From: Phlegmacium glaucopus
Lineage: Eukaryota; Basidiomycota; Agaricomycetes; Agaricales; Cortinariaceae
DNA length: 64,000 nt
Direction: 5' to 3'
NCBI GenBank assembly: GCA_015039465.1
Contig: MU130359.1
Span: 124,001-188,000 of the forward strand
Positions within the stretch are counted from its first letter, which is position 1. Each line of letters begins with the position of its first letter. Below are positions 22,330 to 32,725 of this stretch, one piece after another. The translations under genes and the position numbers were made by a program. Under the pieces are notes generated by a model that was not told the DNA's origin, did not search any database, and saw only the letters and a list, made by a program, of their open reading frames with translations.

Positions 22330-22853
22330 CATCAGGAAACAGTAACCTTGGCCTGGCTGGCCCTGACCAGCCCTGAACTGTTGGATTTAGGCAAATAACA
22401 GGTTTAAACATTGAGAGCAACAATAGAGAGGAGGCTTAAGACAATGGCAGTTAACCAGAAAACACTAGTTATTCAACTGATGAACTACTCTAGTCACTAA
22501 CTAATATTTATACATGTAGAATGGAGATAGAAAAAATATAACTCTTATCTATGATCACTGGCATTTTTCTCTCTTATCAGCTTATCTACCTGGAGTGAAC
22601 TCAACATTTCCAACATGAACATCTTTAGCTAGGTTTAAAAATATGAAAAAAATCTAACAAATCACAGAAATATTTATAGCACCCAATTTCAAAAAAGTAA
22701 ACAATTACATAAGACAGATGCTTAGATATCAAAGATATTAAAATAATATTGGGTGCTATAAATATTTCTGTGATTTGTTAGATTTTTTTTCATATTTTTA
22801 AACCTAGCTAAAGATGTTCAGGGCTGGTCAGGGCTGGTTGCTGTTTCCTGATG
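22330..22853. repeat. Fold-back element interrupted by a solo LTR
   Basis: The arms match as reverse complements: CATCAGGAAACAG (22330) against CTGTTTCCTGATG (ending 22853), CCCTGACCAGCCCTGAAC against its complement near 22815-22832, and a 68-bp inner block (22620-22687 against 22747-22816) including GCTATAAATATTTCTGTGAT. The left arm is split by the LTR 22379-22615; without it the arms pair nearly continuously. No coding capacity. Confidence 0.8.
22379..22615 (+). mobile_element. Solo LTR nested in fold-back element (237 bp)
   Basis: Starts TGTTGGATTTAGGC and ends ATTTCCAACA, flanked by TGAAC on both sides (22374-22378 and 22616-22620). Removing it restores the pairing of the surrounding fold-back arms, which independently confirms both borders. 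Orientation is assumed. Confidence 0.82.
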
Positions 22854-22960
22854 CTTTGTTTAGGGTTGGTTTATTTAACTTAATGAAAAATCTCAAAAAA
22901 TGTGTGATGTGACAGAGTGATGAAGCTAGACTATGCTAGACAGCACTGGTGTGCTCCTAT

Positions 22961-23372
22961 CACTGCTGCAGTGGGACTATTTTGTAGCTATCCAAAATCT
23001 GATATGTGCAAAATTTTATAAATATATTTTGTTTTTCACAAAAAGAAGCCATAAAATTACCTTTTGTATTAAAAAAGATTGCTCCAAAACTGAACATTTT
23101 GGCATTCTATTGTTTTTTTAAAAAATCATTTGCAAAATGTCATCACTTTCTATATACGTCAAATTTTATGACTTATATAGAAAGTGATGACATTTTGCAA
23201 ATGATTTTTTTAAAAAACAATAGGATGCCAAAATGTTCAGTTTTGGAGCAATTTTGTTTTATACAAAAGGTAAATTTATGGCTTCTTTTTGTGAAAAACA
23301 AAATATATTTATAAAATTTGCACATTTGGATCAAATTTTGGATAGCTACAAAATAGTCCCACCACAGCAGTG
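22961..23372. mobile_element. Near-perfect 412-bp palindromic element
   Basis: The left arm begins CACTGCTGCAGTGGGACTAT (22961) and the right arm ends in the complement CACAGCAGTG (23372). Arms of about 195 bp match closely and surround a short centre (CGTCAAATTTTATGACT). Both strands therefore show the same short open frame (DYFVAIQNLI...FYKYILFFTKRSHK), a by-product of symmetry rather than two genes. CAGTGGG-type ends and TA at both borders suggest a Tc1/mariner-like MITE, but no transposase is present. Confidence 0.85.
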
Positions 23373-23402
23373 TATGAAAACTCACTATAGTTATGGTGAC
23401 AT

Positions 23403-23679
23403 TGTTGGAAATTCTGGTGTCAGTTTAAAGTACAGATTCCAGATGAGAGCACTTGCCACTAACTGAGTGGAGCTTAAGCTGGAGGGGGAATATACACTGT
23501 ATTGGTTTAAACCAATGAGGAGTTCCATCCTCAAAGGTCTACTACTTATACAATTCAGATTCTGACTACACTTATTCTACATATCCACAAGTCCTTACTG
23601 CTATTGGTTAATATTCCTAGCTATCTACTCTGGTCCACATATGATACATTTAGCTTGCATGATTACTAAAATTTCAACA
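23403..23679 (+). mobile_element. Solo LTR (277 bp)
   Basis: Starts TGTTGGAAATTCTGG and ends AAAATTTCAACA, flanked by GACAT on both sides (23398-23402 and 23680-23684). No internal domain. It is not clearly the same family as the other LTRs here. Orientation is assumed. Confidence 0.85.
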
Positions 23680-24017
23680 GACATGACTATAGGATCCTAT
23701 AAGAAACTATAATTTGGTGTGATGTGACTATAGGCTACTATAATTTGGTGTGACATAACTATGACAAACTATGGCTGATTTTGCTGATGCTGAATTCCCT
23801 CTTGGAACCAAGGGGAGGCAGTGGCACATTGGGATCATGTGGTTGTGGATGGAGTGCAATTGGTGGTGCATTAGGAGATGCATGTTGGAATACCAACATC
23901 CAAGCTCCATTGTCTTGGGGAGCGACTGTGACAGGAAATTTTTAAATAGGGATGCTGAAGTTCAGTTCAGTTCAGTTCAGGACCCATTTTCTCAGAACCA
24001 GAACCAGAACCACTTAG

Positions 24018-24018
24018 G

Positions 24019-24096
<78 letters not shown>
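24018..24096 (+). repeat. GAACCA hexanucleotide repeat, about 13 units
   Basis: Nearly perfect tandem GAACCA units, preceded by four GTTCA units (23960-23982). Translation of the repeat (Pro-Glu alternation) is a chance product. Confidence 0.95.
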
Positions 24097-24097
<1 letters not shown>

Positions 24098-24404
24098 AAC
24101 CATAAGAACCAGTTAAAAATAGACTTTGTTAGGATATCACCAATTAGACTCATTTTAAATTTTATTTTCTAAAATTATATCTTATTTCTTAGAAATAAAT
24201 ATATCTTGAAATTTGAGGCCAGTATTGGTGCTATAACTATGACATCACTAAAAGTAGACATGAAAAGAAAAAATACTACCAAATCATTTTGCCAACTAGT
24301 GACAACTTTGAATTGGATTCTTGCAATAGGAGTATATGAATATTAATAAAACCTGAAGTTATAAAGTAAATGAGACATATTATTGATTATGTACTATGCC
24401 AGAC

Positions 24405-24855
24405 TGTCAGGGGATCTCCCTTTGATCCTACCCTACACCTCCCAGTCTATGCATAACACCACCCCTCACCTCAATCTCACCCATCATATGACAACCCTAC
24501 ATTATCGCCTAGGCCTACAGCACTACCTGACACCCTCTGTCACCATGTGATGTCCCATCATGAGCTTCCTACCCTAGCACCTACCCTTGGACCTAGATCT
24601 GTAGTCTTAGTCATTACACCTTAGTCACAAGGCTGGTTAGCTATCTGCTTAGTAGTTTAGTATTACAGACCGATCCTTATCACTATACAAACAAGTACAT
24701 ATGTGCACACAGACCATGTATCTTAGTATAAATAGTTAAGGTGCAGATACAGGATCTGCACCTTGGTCAATAACAATGTTTACGGGGTTATCCAAGAAGC
24801 ATGAGTGACTGTAAGGATAAGTTGCTTGGATTATCCTTGCGACTGTTCCCTAACA
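24405..24855 (+). mobile_element. Solo LTR nested in TIR element (451 bp)
   Basis: Starts TGTCAGGGGATC and ends GTTCCCTAACA, flanked by CAGAC on both sides (24400-24404 and 24856-24860). It has TATAAATA at 24727-24734 and a hairpin at 24738-24764 (AAGGTGCAGAT, 5-nt loop, complement), which fixes the orientation as plus. Confidence 0.9.
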
Positions 24856-25194
24856 CAGACCAAGAAATGATGTACTTCTGATTGGAAATATATTGTGTTG
24901 GTGACTTGAATAAATATTTTCATTACAGATACAGGTACATTGTGCCATTTAACCTGTAAAATAATGCAAATAAGTAAATATATTACTTAAATGTTTGCCT
25001 TGGGATATAGTGGTTCAGAATGGTTCAAACCAGTTCAGAACCAGATGGCTGAGGCCAAACCAGAACCAGAACAGAACCAGAAACTTGGTTTGGTTTGGTT
25101 GGTTCTGGTTCTCTGGAACTGGTTCAGAACTGAACTTTGGCATCCCTAAGGCAAAAAACCAAATGTGGCTGGGCCACATTTGCAATGTAATATT

Positions 25195-25440
25195 TCATTG
25201 TTTCTCTCTTTCTGCCTTGTTTTCCTTCTTATGCCACCATTATTTACCATATAGAGTAACTAGAGTATTTAGTATAAATATGGACCTGTTTCCTCTATTC
25301 ACCTCAGTCGTTTGGCATGCAAACACTGAGGTGAGACATCCCTTACTTATAGTTTTCTTACAACCCTTACTTACAAGTTATCTAGACTTTACATCTAGAA
25401 CTCTTACAGTGCAGCCATTTCTGACCAGTTGCAGAAGATA
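25195..25440 (+). repeat. Decayed LTR-like fragment next to ADE13
   Basis: Shares with 16652-17021 and 20078-20484 the order T-rich block, TATAAATA (25272-25279) and hairpin CCTCAGT...ACTGAGG (25302-25331). The ends are not defined. It stops about 125 bp from the ADE13 stop codon. Confidence 0.5.
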
Positions 25441-25563
25441 AATATGAGTGCGGTAGAGGCAAAGTCAGACATAATAGTGATAAGATCACATGACCGCATA
25501 ATCTGATAAATAATGATGTCATAGCAAGGGCTTTTTCTCGAAATATAAATCTGTGCCCCTAAA

Positions 25564-27643
25564 TCAAACGGCCAACTCGACCCTGACGCTCTTCCCAATC
25601 GCGTCAGATATCTCCTTATCTTCCAACGCTGGCTGAACCCAATTTTTCAAAAACGCATCCACCTGTTCAGGTGCCCGTCCAATGAAACTGGAAGGATCAA
25701 GGAGAGTTTCCAAGTCCTGTTTGATAGAATCAAAATAGGGATCGTTGCGAATTCTTTCAATAAGGTCGTTCTCCAAGCCGAGTTGTTTGACTTGATAACC
25801 GGCTTCATGAGATAAGACCTGTTTTTTGGTAAATGTGAGACTGGCAAATGAAAAAGGCAAAGGGGGGAAAAAATCTTTACCCTTATTTTTTCATGAGCTT
25901 CTTGTCTGTCTCCACCTTTTTTAACAATAGCCATTATAATATTCTCTGTGGCCATGAAAGGTAACTCTTGGGAGATACGGCGAGCGATAACCTTGGGATA
26001 AACGACGAGTCCCTCTGAAATATTTTGCAGAGTTGATAGAACGATGTCGGCGGTCAAGAACGCTTCCGGCAGAGTTATCCTACGATTGGCGCTATATATA
26101 TATATATTACGATAAGCCCTCAACACCGGTTATCGAGGATTCGAGAAAAACGAACCTATCGTCCAGAGTACGTTCCAACCATTGCACACTGGCAGTCATA
26201 AGGGAATTCTGATGAAGGACCATCAAATGCCTTGACAAACTGCATACACGCTCCGACCGCATTGGGTTTCGCTTGTACGCCATAGCCGACGATCCAATCT
26301 GGGTCGACTCGAAAGGCTCTTCGATTTCCTAAGAGTCCATTGTAACAAAAGAAAAAAAGTAAACAGAGAGACGTGTTGGGGACATACTTTGAGGTTAGCC
26401 AATAAACGAATATCAGTAGCAATTTTATGAGCGGTAGCTCCAAGGGAAGCAAGCGGTGCCAAGACATCAGCATCGATTTTACGAGAATAAGTCTGTGATG
26501 TCACTGGATAGGCAAACTCGAATCCCGAAAGTTTCGTGACAAGTCCATCAAGTTCTTCAACCTGGTATGGAAGGAAATTAAATGTTTATCAAATATCGAT
26601 AATGAAGCCTGGCTTGCCTTCTCGTGATTTCCATCGAATAAAGCCAAGAAGCTCGCCTGAGTCCCAGTAGTGCCTTTCACGCCACGGAAACCAATATCAT
26701 CCCGTACACGTTTGAGATTCCTCAAGTCCCAAAGGAGTTCCTATATAGAATTTTAAACATATACGTCTTTTGAGGGATGATACAAAACAAAAAACCTGGA
26801 TCCAAAGTGTGGCGCGTTTACCAACAGTTGTCAACTGTGCCGGTTGGAAATGAGTGAACCCCAATGTGGGAAGATCGCGATATTGTGTGGCAAATGCGGA
26901 AAGGCGTGAAATGAGAATACCAAGGGAATGAATGAGGTATGTGAGACCTTCGCGTAAGAAAATCAAATCGGCGTTGCTATAATACCATCCAACAATGAAT
27001 GATCAGAAAACTGATAATTGAAATCATACTCAGTGACATAACACGAAGTTGCACCCAAGCTATTGAATTCCCAAAAAAAAAGTTGATTTTTGGTAAAAAA
27101 AATATTTTCATAGAAAAGGGGATCAACGAACTGGACGATCCCGGCGGCGGCAGGTGCAACATGTCCGAAGGTGTGTACATGAGCCATAACATCGTGACGG
27201 CGTTTCTTCTCTTCAATCGCAGCTATCTCGAATTGCTCAGGGGTGAGGTTCTATCATGATGAAGAGCATATTTGGTCAGTAGTTGTCACGTTTCAGAATG
27301 AAGGTGTTTAAAATGTGATCAAGAAGAAAAAGACGTACGAGGTTGTTCGACATCTGGACGATAGCTTCTTCTGAGATAGGAAGCCCAAGCTGTTTCTCCG
27401 CGATCGCAAGATTCAACCACAACTTCCTCCAAGTGAAGAACCTGTTCTGCAACGATCCTGAGCTTCCCCACCACCTGGATGAATTTCATACAGAAATACT
27501 TACAGCAGGAGAGAACAGATGCGCCATTTCCTTGCTAGCATATCGACTGAAACAATGTAGAGATTGGTCAATTTGAGGTGTTTTTTTTGAGGACTGGCTG
27601 CGTACCTTGAGAGAGGTGATTGATATGTATCAAAAGCCTCCAT
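25564..27643 (-). CDS. ADE13: Adenylosuccinate lyase
   Basis: A multi-exon minus-strand gene from ATG 27641-27643 ([13 protein letters not shown]) to TGA 25564-25566. The enzyme cleaves SAICAR and adenylosuccinate to release fumarate in de novo purine and AMP synthesis, as a cytosolic homotetramer. Visible landmarks in order: [19 protein letters not shown] (first conserved His region), [34 protein letters not shown] with the catalytic-type His, and the fumarate-lyase signature [18 protein letters not shown] on the flexible loop. Then follow [18 protein letters not shown] and the C-terminal [14 protein letters not shown]. The open frame upstream of the ATG lacks similarity and is taken as 5' UTR. 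Length and motif order match the eukaryotic enzyme; introns are short. Its 3' end borders the repeat island. Confidence 0.95.
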
Positions 27644-27957
27644 ATCGCTCTGAATGTTGTGATAGATTCTGAACTGCTGGATGTCTTTTTTGAACAGGAG
27701 TCTTCCATCATTTTGTCTAATCTCGGATGTACCGTGCCGACCTGACCCCAAATACATCTCACTCCTATTACATAAGATAAATGAAACTGAAGGTACAGTC
27801 TATCTATTAGAGTATAATAGCTACAATTATTAACTCCAATTGACGCCTTCCTTCTTCCAAACATTACAGACAAAAAACGACAACAACTTATACATTAACT
27901 AACATGACTTACCTTGACTACGAACGAGAACAGAGAGATGATATAAGATATAAGAGC

Positions 27958-28946
27958 TCAGGAGAAAGATCCATGGATGAGTGCATCCCAGGCACTCTTT
28001 GACTGTAAAGTCTGCAAGAAGCCTGACCTGGGTGTACCTGCGCGCGCAGCGTGATCAGCGCTGTCTGCTGAGGGATGGTCAGTGGGAATCGGCGGACTAC
28101 CACTGGCGGCATTGTTGTTGGTTGGCTGGTAGGGAGTGTTAGGAGGTCGAGTGGGTGGAGTAGTAGAGTTCGCTGTCGAGGCGACGCCATTCGCGATCTG
28201 AGCTGGCGGTAGGGGCTCGATTTCGGGTGGGACAGGCAGATTGTTAGAAACTGGGGGCAAGGGCGAAGACAGGGACGAGTTAGATGCTGTGTTCTCTCCG
28301 CTTCCAGAAGGGGAACCTGAGCTTGATTTCTGCAGAGGGTATATTATCATTGTCAAGGCACAATATTCCGGTATGACATCAAACAAAGCGTACCGAACGT
28401 CCTAATCTCGAAGGAGTGTGTGGATGCGGATGATAGAGGTGTGGATGGTGTGGATGGTGCGAGTGTAGATAATCCGAAGAATTTGGCCCGTGTGCTAAAG
28501 GATAATAAGCTGGAGGTGATCCTGCTGGTGTGTGGGGGCCAGAAGACATTGGAAACGGGTACAAAGGAGTAGTAGATCCCGATGATGAGCGCGAACCGTT
28601 CATGGGCGGACGTTTCTTGCCAGGAGCAAACCGCCTTTATTCAGCGGCTACGACGCTATGACAAATATTCTGCACTTACGGGGGACAGTATACTTCCAAG
28701 GGCCAGTCTCAGGGCCTCTCTATGCTGCTGCTGCTGCTGCTGTGTCACTTTGTGGGCCGCTGTCTTTGGGTCGTGTTCTGGGTACTTGTCAGTCGCACGC
28801 AGCTTGGGTGGAAGGGATTCGGAGGGCCTGGTTTTTACTTCAGTCGGCTGCAAAGTGATCAGCCAGGATCCAAAGACGATAATGGATGTGGAAGTAGTAA
28901 CAATATATGGTACGACCAAAAAGAGCTCGCGATCAGGACTTACCAT
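27958..28946 (-). CDS. Pro/Ser-rich protein with N-terminal hydrophobic segment, function unknown
   Basis: I assign three exons: 28946-28680, 28615-28394 and 28329-27958, with two 64-nt GT-AG introns in phase 0, giving about 284 residues. The N-terminus has one hydrophobic segment (LFLVVPYIVTTSTSIIVFGSW), then a basic region with six Gln. The middle is His/Pro-rich (HSHHPHHPHLYHPHPHTPS), and a long Ser/Pro/Asn-rich tail follows. The extreme end SGFLQTLQSKSAWDALIHGSFS is the only part that looks conserved-domain-like. The start is uncertain because ATG is followed by a donor-like GTAAGT: the hydrophobic part could instead be an intron ending at the CAG near 28845. I do not recognise the protein and assign no function. 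Confidence 0.6.
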
Positions 28947-30189
28947 ATCGATAACTGTTCAATGTTGCGTAAGTGCTAAAGACTTTGTGGACAAGGTGTA
29001 TATAGGAACAGGAGGGATGATTGGTGAGCGCTTGAGCAGTCGATGTCAACGGTTGAACCGTTGCATGCGGCAGTGGGAAGGGCTAGCCTGCTTTGGCAAT
29101 ATGAGTCTAGAGTCTAGGTAAGGTGACCAACACCACAGACACATATGTGACAAACGTTGTTAGGTAATAGATTAGATTGGTCATACAGTTAGATGTCAAT
29201 TATACTGTGCCGCTTGGTCAGTTACTTCAACTCGATTGGGCTTCAGCATAGCCAGCATTCATGAAAGATCCAGATACATTGAACTATCCAGGGCGACTAC
29301 TCACTTGCACCAAGAAATCTGCGCGAATGCAGTCAGATGGTCCCCTGATAAGGACCAAGGTTCTGTGGCAGTATCTTGTTGACAAGGGGTATGACCTGTT
29401 ATGACGGAATGCTTGAATTTAATGCCACCACTTGAGTTCCTGGCTCAATGCTCAAGCACTCAAGCTACTCAAGGCTCGGCCGCCGCCGCCTGTCAATCGT
29501 CTGTATGTTAGCAAATTTTTGTATCGCCTCATTAGTAAATTGCATTAAACCCATGATTTTCTCAAAATTATTTGCGACTCTCTGTTCTCCTGAAACCATT
29601 AATATCACAGACCGGTAAAAATTAGACCCAGCGCTTCACACCCATCCACATGGGCCTTTTGGAATTGACAAAGGCGCAGCAGCCCTTCCACATGCACCAG
29701 TATCGGGCCATATGTCCGAAGCCGGAAAGGACTTCCACGTGACTCTGAGTCTGAGTCACGATTCTTATCTTCTCTGGGCACCGGTGGCTGTGTCACCCAG
29801 TGTGACTGGCTGTTACCTCCATGAACCAACCACGGAGCCTCGTGTGAGTCAAGCAAAGACATCGGAAAGAATACCCCGCCAAACCTAATACATAGACACC
29901 TTGGCTACAGTCTTGCGATTCCAGAAACCAGCCCGAACCCCGGCAATTTACCTTTTTTGAACACTAGGATGCTCCAATTTGTACAACAAGGACGTATATG
30001 CACGTTCTTTGAAAGCTCAGAATGCAATGCATAGCGGTCGGGACTCAATTCCCAACTCCAAGGCGATCCGCGGCCAATTCTTCCAGCATCCTCATATGAA
30101 GCAGTAAATCAAGCTCCGGGTTGCAGATATAAAATGCTAGAATAAAGTTGATCCTGCAGTTGTCTTGCAGTTCCTGATACACATACGCC
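28947..30189. other. Intergenic region between divergent genes
   Basis: Contains the presumed promoters of the Pro/Ser-rich gene (leftward) and the peroxidase gene (rightward). The short open frames here lack motifs or splice support. Nothing else is recognised. Confidence 0.5.
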
Positions 30190-31254
30190 ATGAGTCACAC
30201 TATGTCTCCACTGTGAGTATGCCAAGCACTTGGTTAGCATTTCAGTTTATCTCTGACACTCATATCTACTTTAGCGGACGCAGCAACATAAACGATGAAG
30301 AGATTCACAGGTTCAGGCCGCGCCAACCTTCTGATAGCCGCTCCCCCTGTCCTGCCTTGAATACCCTCGCAAACCATAGCTTCATGTGAGTCATCTAGTA
30401 CAACTGAACTATATCCCTGAGCTTGACGACGGATCCCACCCTATTTTAGTCCACACAGTGGAAAAGCTTTGACTTTCTCCCAGTTAGTCAAGGCACTGGT
30501 CCTGGTATACAACATTTCGTATACTCTAGCATTTCTTTTGGCCTCTGCCGCCTTTTTGACTTGCGGCAAACTGTCATTTGACTCGTACCATGGCCCGCTA
30601 TCAATGCGCCGAAGACGTTCTAGTCAAGATAACGAAGTTAGGCGTTCAAGGATCACGGATCTTTCCTTGCATCTTATCAGCTGTGCGAGATCACTGGCGA
30701 CTCGTATATTTCGCCATCCATCATGGACTTTGGATCTCCAGTCACTCTCTCAGCGAGGGTACTTTATGATCGCACATGACGGCTCTTTTGTCCACCCTGA
30801 CGGGATACCATCAACTTCTCCCGATCCCAGCCGTGTGGACCGTTTACTCCGTCGAGCTTCGACGGCTCGCGACTCCCAAGGAGATTTCAAAGGCGGTTTG
30901 GATTTCAAAGACATTGTACACATACACGCCGAGAACGTGCGTGCGGCTCGTCCGATGCTCAGCGTATATCACAAGCAAATCTCACTTGGCGAGTGTAGCT
31001 TACTGTGGGAGATATTGCGGGAGCGCTCAGACCCACGTGGAGAGCCTCTCATAGAGGTCATCCCTACTTGCAGGTTACAGCAGTGGTTGGGTGATGAGCA
31101 GTTGCCAGATGGGTGGTGGGAGATCAGACCCAGAAAAACTGTTGGGCTGTTGCAGGCAAGGAAGACGGCGAATGAAATTGCTAGATTGTCCAAGCGGGTT
31201 ATGGAGGATCCTGGTGTTCCCATACCGATGCGATCACAATGGACTCATGAATAG
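30190..31254 (+). CDS. Heme-thiolate peroxidase (chloroperoxidase/UPO family 2), intracellular type
   Basis: Exons 30190-30212, 30275-30385 and 30450-31254 join in frame (introns 62 and 64 nt) to about 312 residues. The family signature is SPCPALNTLANHSFIPHSGK, whose PCP cysteine is the axial heme ligand. Downstream are LTFSQLVKALVLVYN, a basic middle part, IAHDGSFVHPDG, then HKQISLGECSLLWEIL and GDEQLPDGWWEIRPRKTVGL, all in the order of short peroxygenases/chloroperoxidases. These enzymes use hydrogen peroxide to oxygenate or halogenate organic substrates. The usual Glu-His-Asp site reads Ala-His-Asp here, so a metal-binding Glu seems lost. The start MSHTMSPL has no signal peptide, unlike secreted relatives; an upstream signal exon cannot be excluded but none was found. 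Confidence 0.85.
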
Positions 31255-31909
31255 TTTATCGATTGTTGGAACTTGCTCAGGACTGCTTCTCTCGTCTTCA
31301 TTAAAACTTATTTCGTCACGTGATTGACTCCTTGCTCAGTTCATATTTTATTATTTTTCCTGACGCTGATGGACATTAATACTTATAGCATACCGCCAGA
31401 TACTTTATACAACGTGTAGGTTGATATCAATCAATGTTTAATTATACTCATTGTGTATCATCTACAGCCGACATACTTTTATGCAACGAGTCGCAGCTTT
31501 GTGTTCTGTATAACTCCAGTTATGCGTGGACATTGCTGCGTGTCTCGCAACTGGCAAATACTCGAATATTAGTCAAGCCATTATACTTGAAATTGAACCT
31601 TGAGCTTGAGGTCGGTCAACCAATTTCTCCCTGTTCCGTCATCCCGGAGGAGTGAAGCCCACCCCCAGAAAGCTAGCTCTCGCCGCCCACATATTGTGGA
31701 AGAACTTAATCAAAAACCGAGTAGTTGATGTGTATTTAGAAAACTCGGAGCCTCAACACCGCCGCCGCTTCCAACGGAGAATGTAATGGTATGCTTTAAT
31801 TAATCAGACTAAATCTTGAATCTTCACTCTGCGCAGTGGACCAGAGGTATAAAAAGCCTGCATAGTACAGGTTAAACCTCTACATTCCCCCCAACTCTTG
31901 TAGTAAACC
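31255..31909. other. Intergenic, no gene seen
   Basis: Holds the 3' flank of the peroxidase gene and the promoter of the next gene. A TATAAAA-like stretch lies about 60 bp before the next ATG (31849-31855). Confidence 0.5.
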
Positions 31910-32554
31910 ATGTCGTCTAACATCGTTCTTCCTACCCTCACTGCATGGACCGAAAGCCACATTGCTGCCCTGTACAAAGCCACCTCTCCAAGTGGCCTCG
32001 CCGATGCCCTCAACGCCTTTTTGGCAGTAGACGCCGAAATCACAGTTAACGGGACTAAGATCTCTCGCGCCGACTTTACAAACCAAATACAATCCGAGAA
32101 ATTCGACGAAGTCGGTGCCATCGTCACATTCCTTGGGGCAGTTTCTGCTGGTAAAGACCAATTTGAGGTGATTGACCCTTAAAACGTTAACATTTTTCAT
32201 TCAAAGAAAAAACTGATGAATGATTTTATGCACTGTCATCCCAGGCTGGGTCGGTCGGAGTTTTCTTTACCGCTACCATTCAAGAGGCTATCAGAGTCAG
32301 AGATGCGCCTGTCAGTAGCACAGTCACCTCGTCTGTCAATGTTGTGTATGTTTTTACGACTTACCTGTGTCTGTACCTTTCACTAACATCCGAGCTACCC
32401 GCTCCAATTCTCCTCCAGCATTGAACAGGATCCTCATATCCCCGTCCCGCCTCCATCGCCCATTCATGGCTTCTTCGACAGAAGGAGGGTTAAAGTGTTT
32501 AACCAAGTATTTACTGATGAGCGGGTACCCTTCAACATTCAAGTTCAAAGTTAA
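31910..32554 (+). CDS. Small protein of unknown function, possible NTF2/SnoaL-like fold
   Basis: Three exons, 31910-32167, 32245-32345 and 32419-32554, give about 164 residues (introns 77 and 73 nt, GT-AG, phases 0 and 2). The protein starts MSSNIVLPTLTAWTESHIAA and includes LNAFLAVDAEITVNGTKISR, then GSVGVFFTATIQEAIRVRDA, and ends with a Pro-rich segment and VFNQVFTDERVPFNIQVQS. A length near 160 residues, a helix-rich start and a beta-rich DAEITVNG / GVFFTATI pattern are compatible with NTF2-like proteins, but no catalytic residues stand out and the call is inference. No signal peptide. Its 3' end converges on the potassium transporter gene 172 bp away. Confidence 0.7.
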
Positions 32555-32725
32555 AAAGTTGACTTGAATAGTTGGTAACCCAGAGACTACCAGATATTGA
32601 ATCTATGCCTGTATAACAATTACGGAATGGCCCGAAATGCATCATAAATAGTATCATCAACGTGAACCAGTGTAAGATCATAATTTAAATGAACACAGAG
32701 ATTAGAAAGCCTGGCCTGAAAATAT

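Larger units (their letters stand above)
23947..25148. mobile_element. TIR element with GAACCA-rich ends, interrupted by a solo LTR
   Basis: TA-GGGATGCTGAAGTTCAG (23947) at the left faces CTGAACTTTGGCATCCC-TA (25148) at the right: terminal inverted repeats flanked by TA. Both subterminal zones are built of GAACCA/TGGTTC hexamers, in opposite orientation. The interior is AT-rich and non-coding, and is interrupted by the LTR 24405-24855; the element proper is about 740 bp. Likely a non-autonomous DNA transposon. Confidence 0.65.

Noticed and set aside
22933..23385. Two opposite open frames with the same peptide
   Set aside because: They are two arms of one palindrome, not two genes.
23994..24100. 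Pro-Glu repeat protein
   Set aside because: Translation of a GAACCA microsatellite inside a non-coding TIR element.
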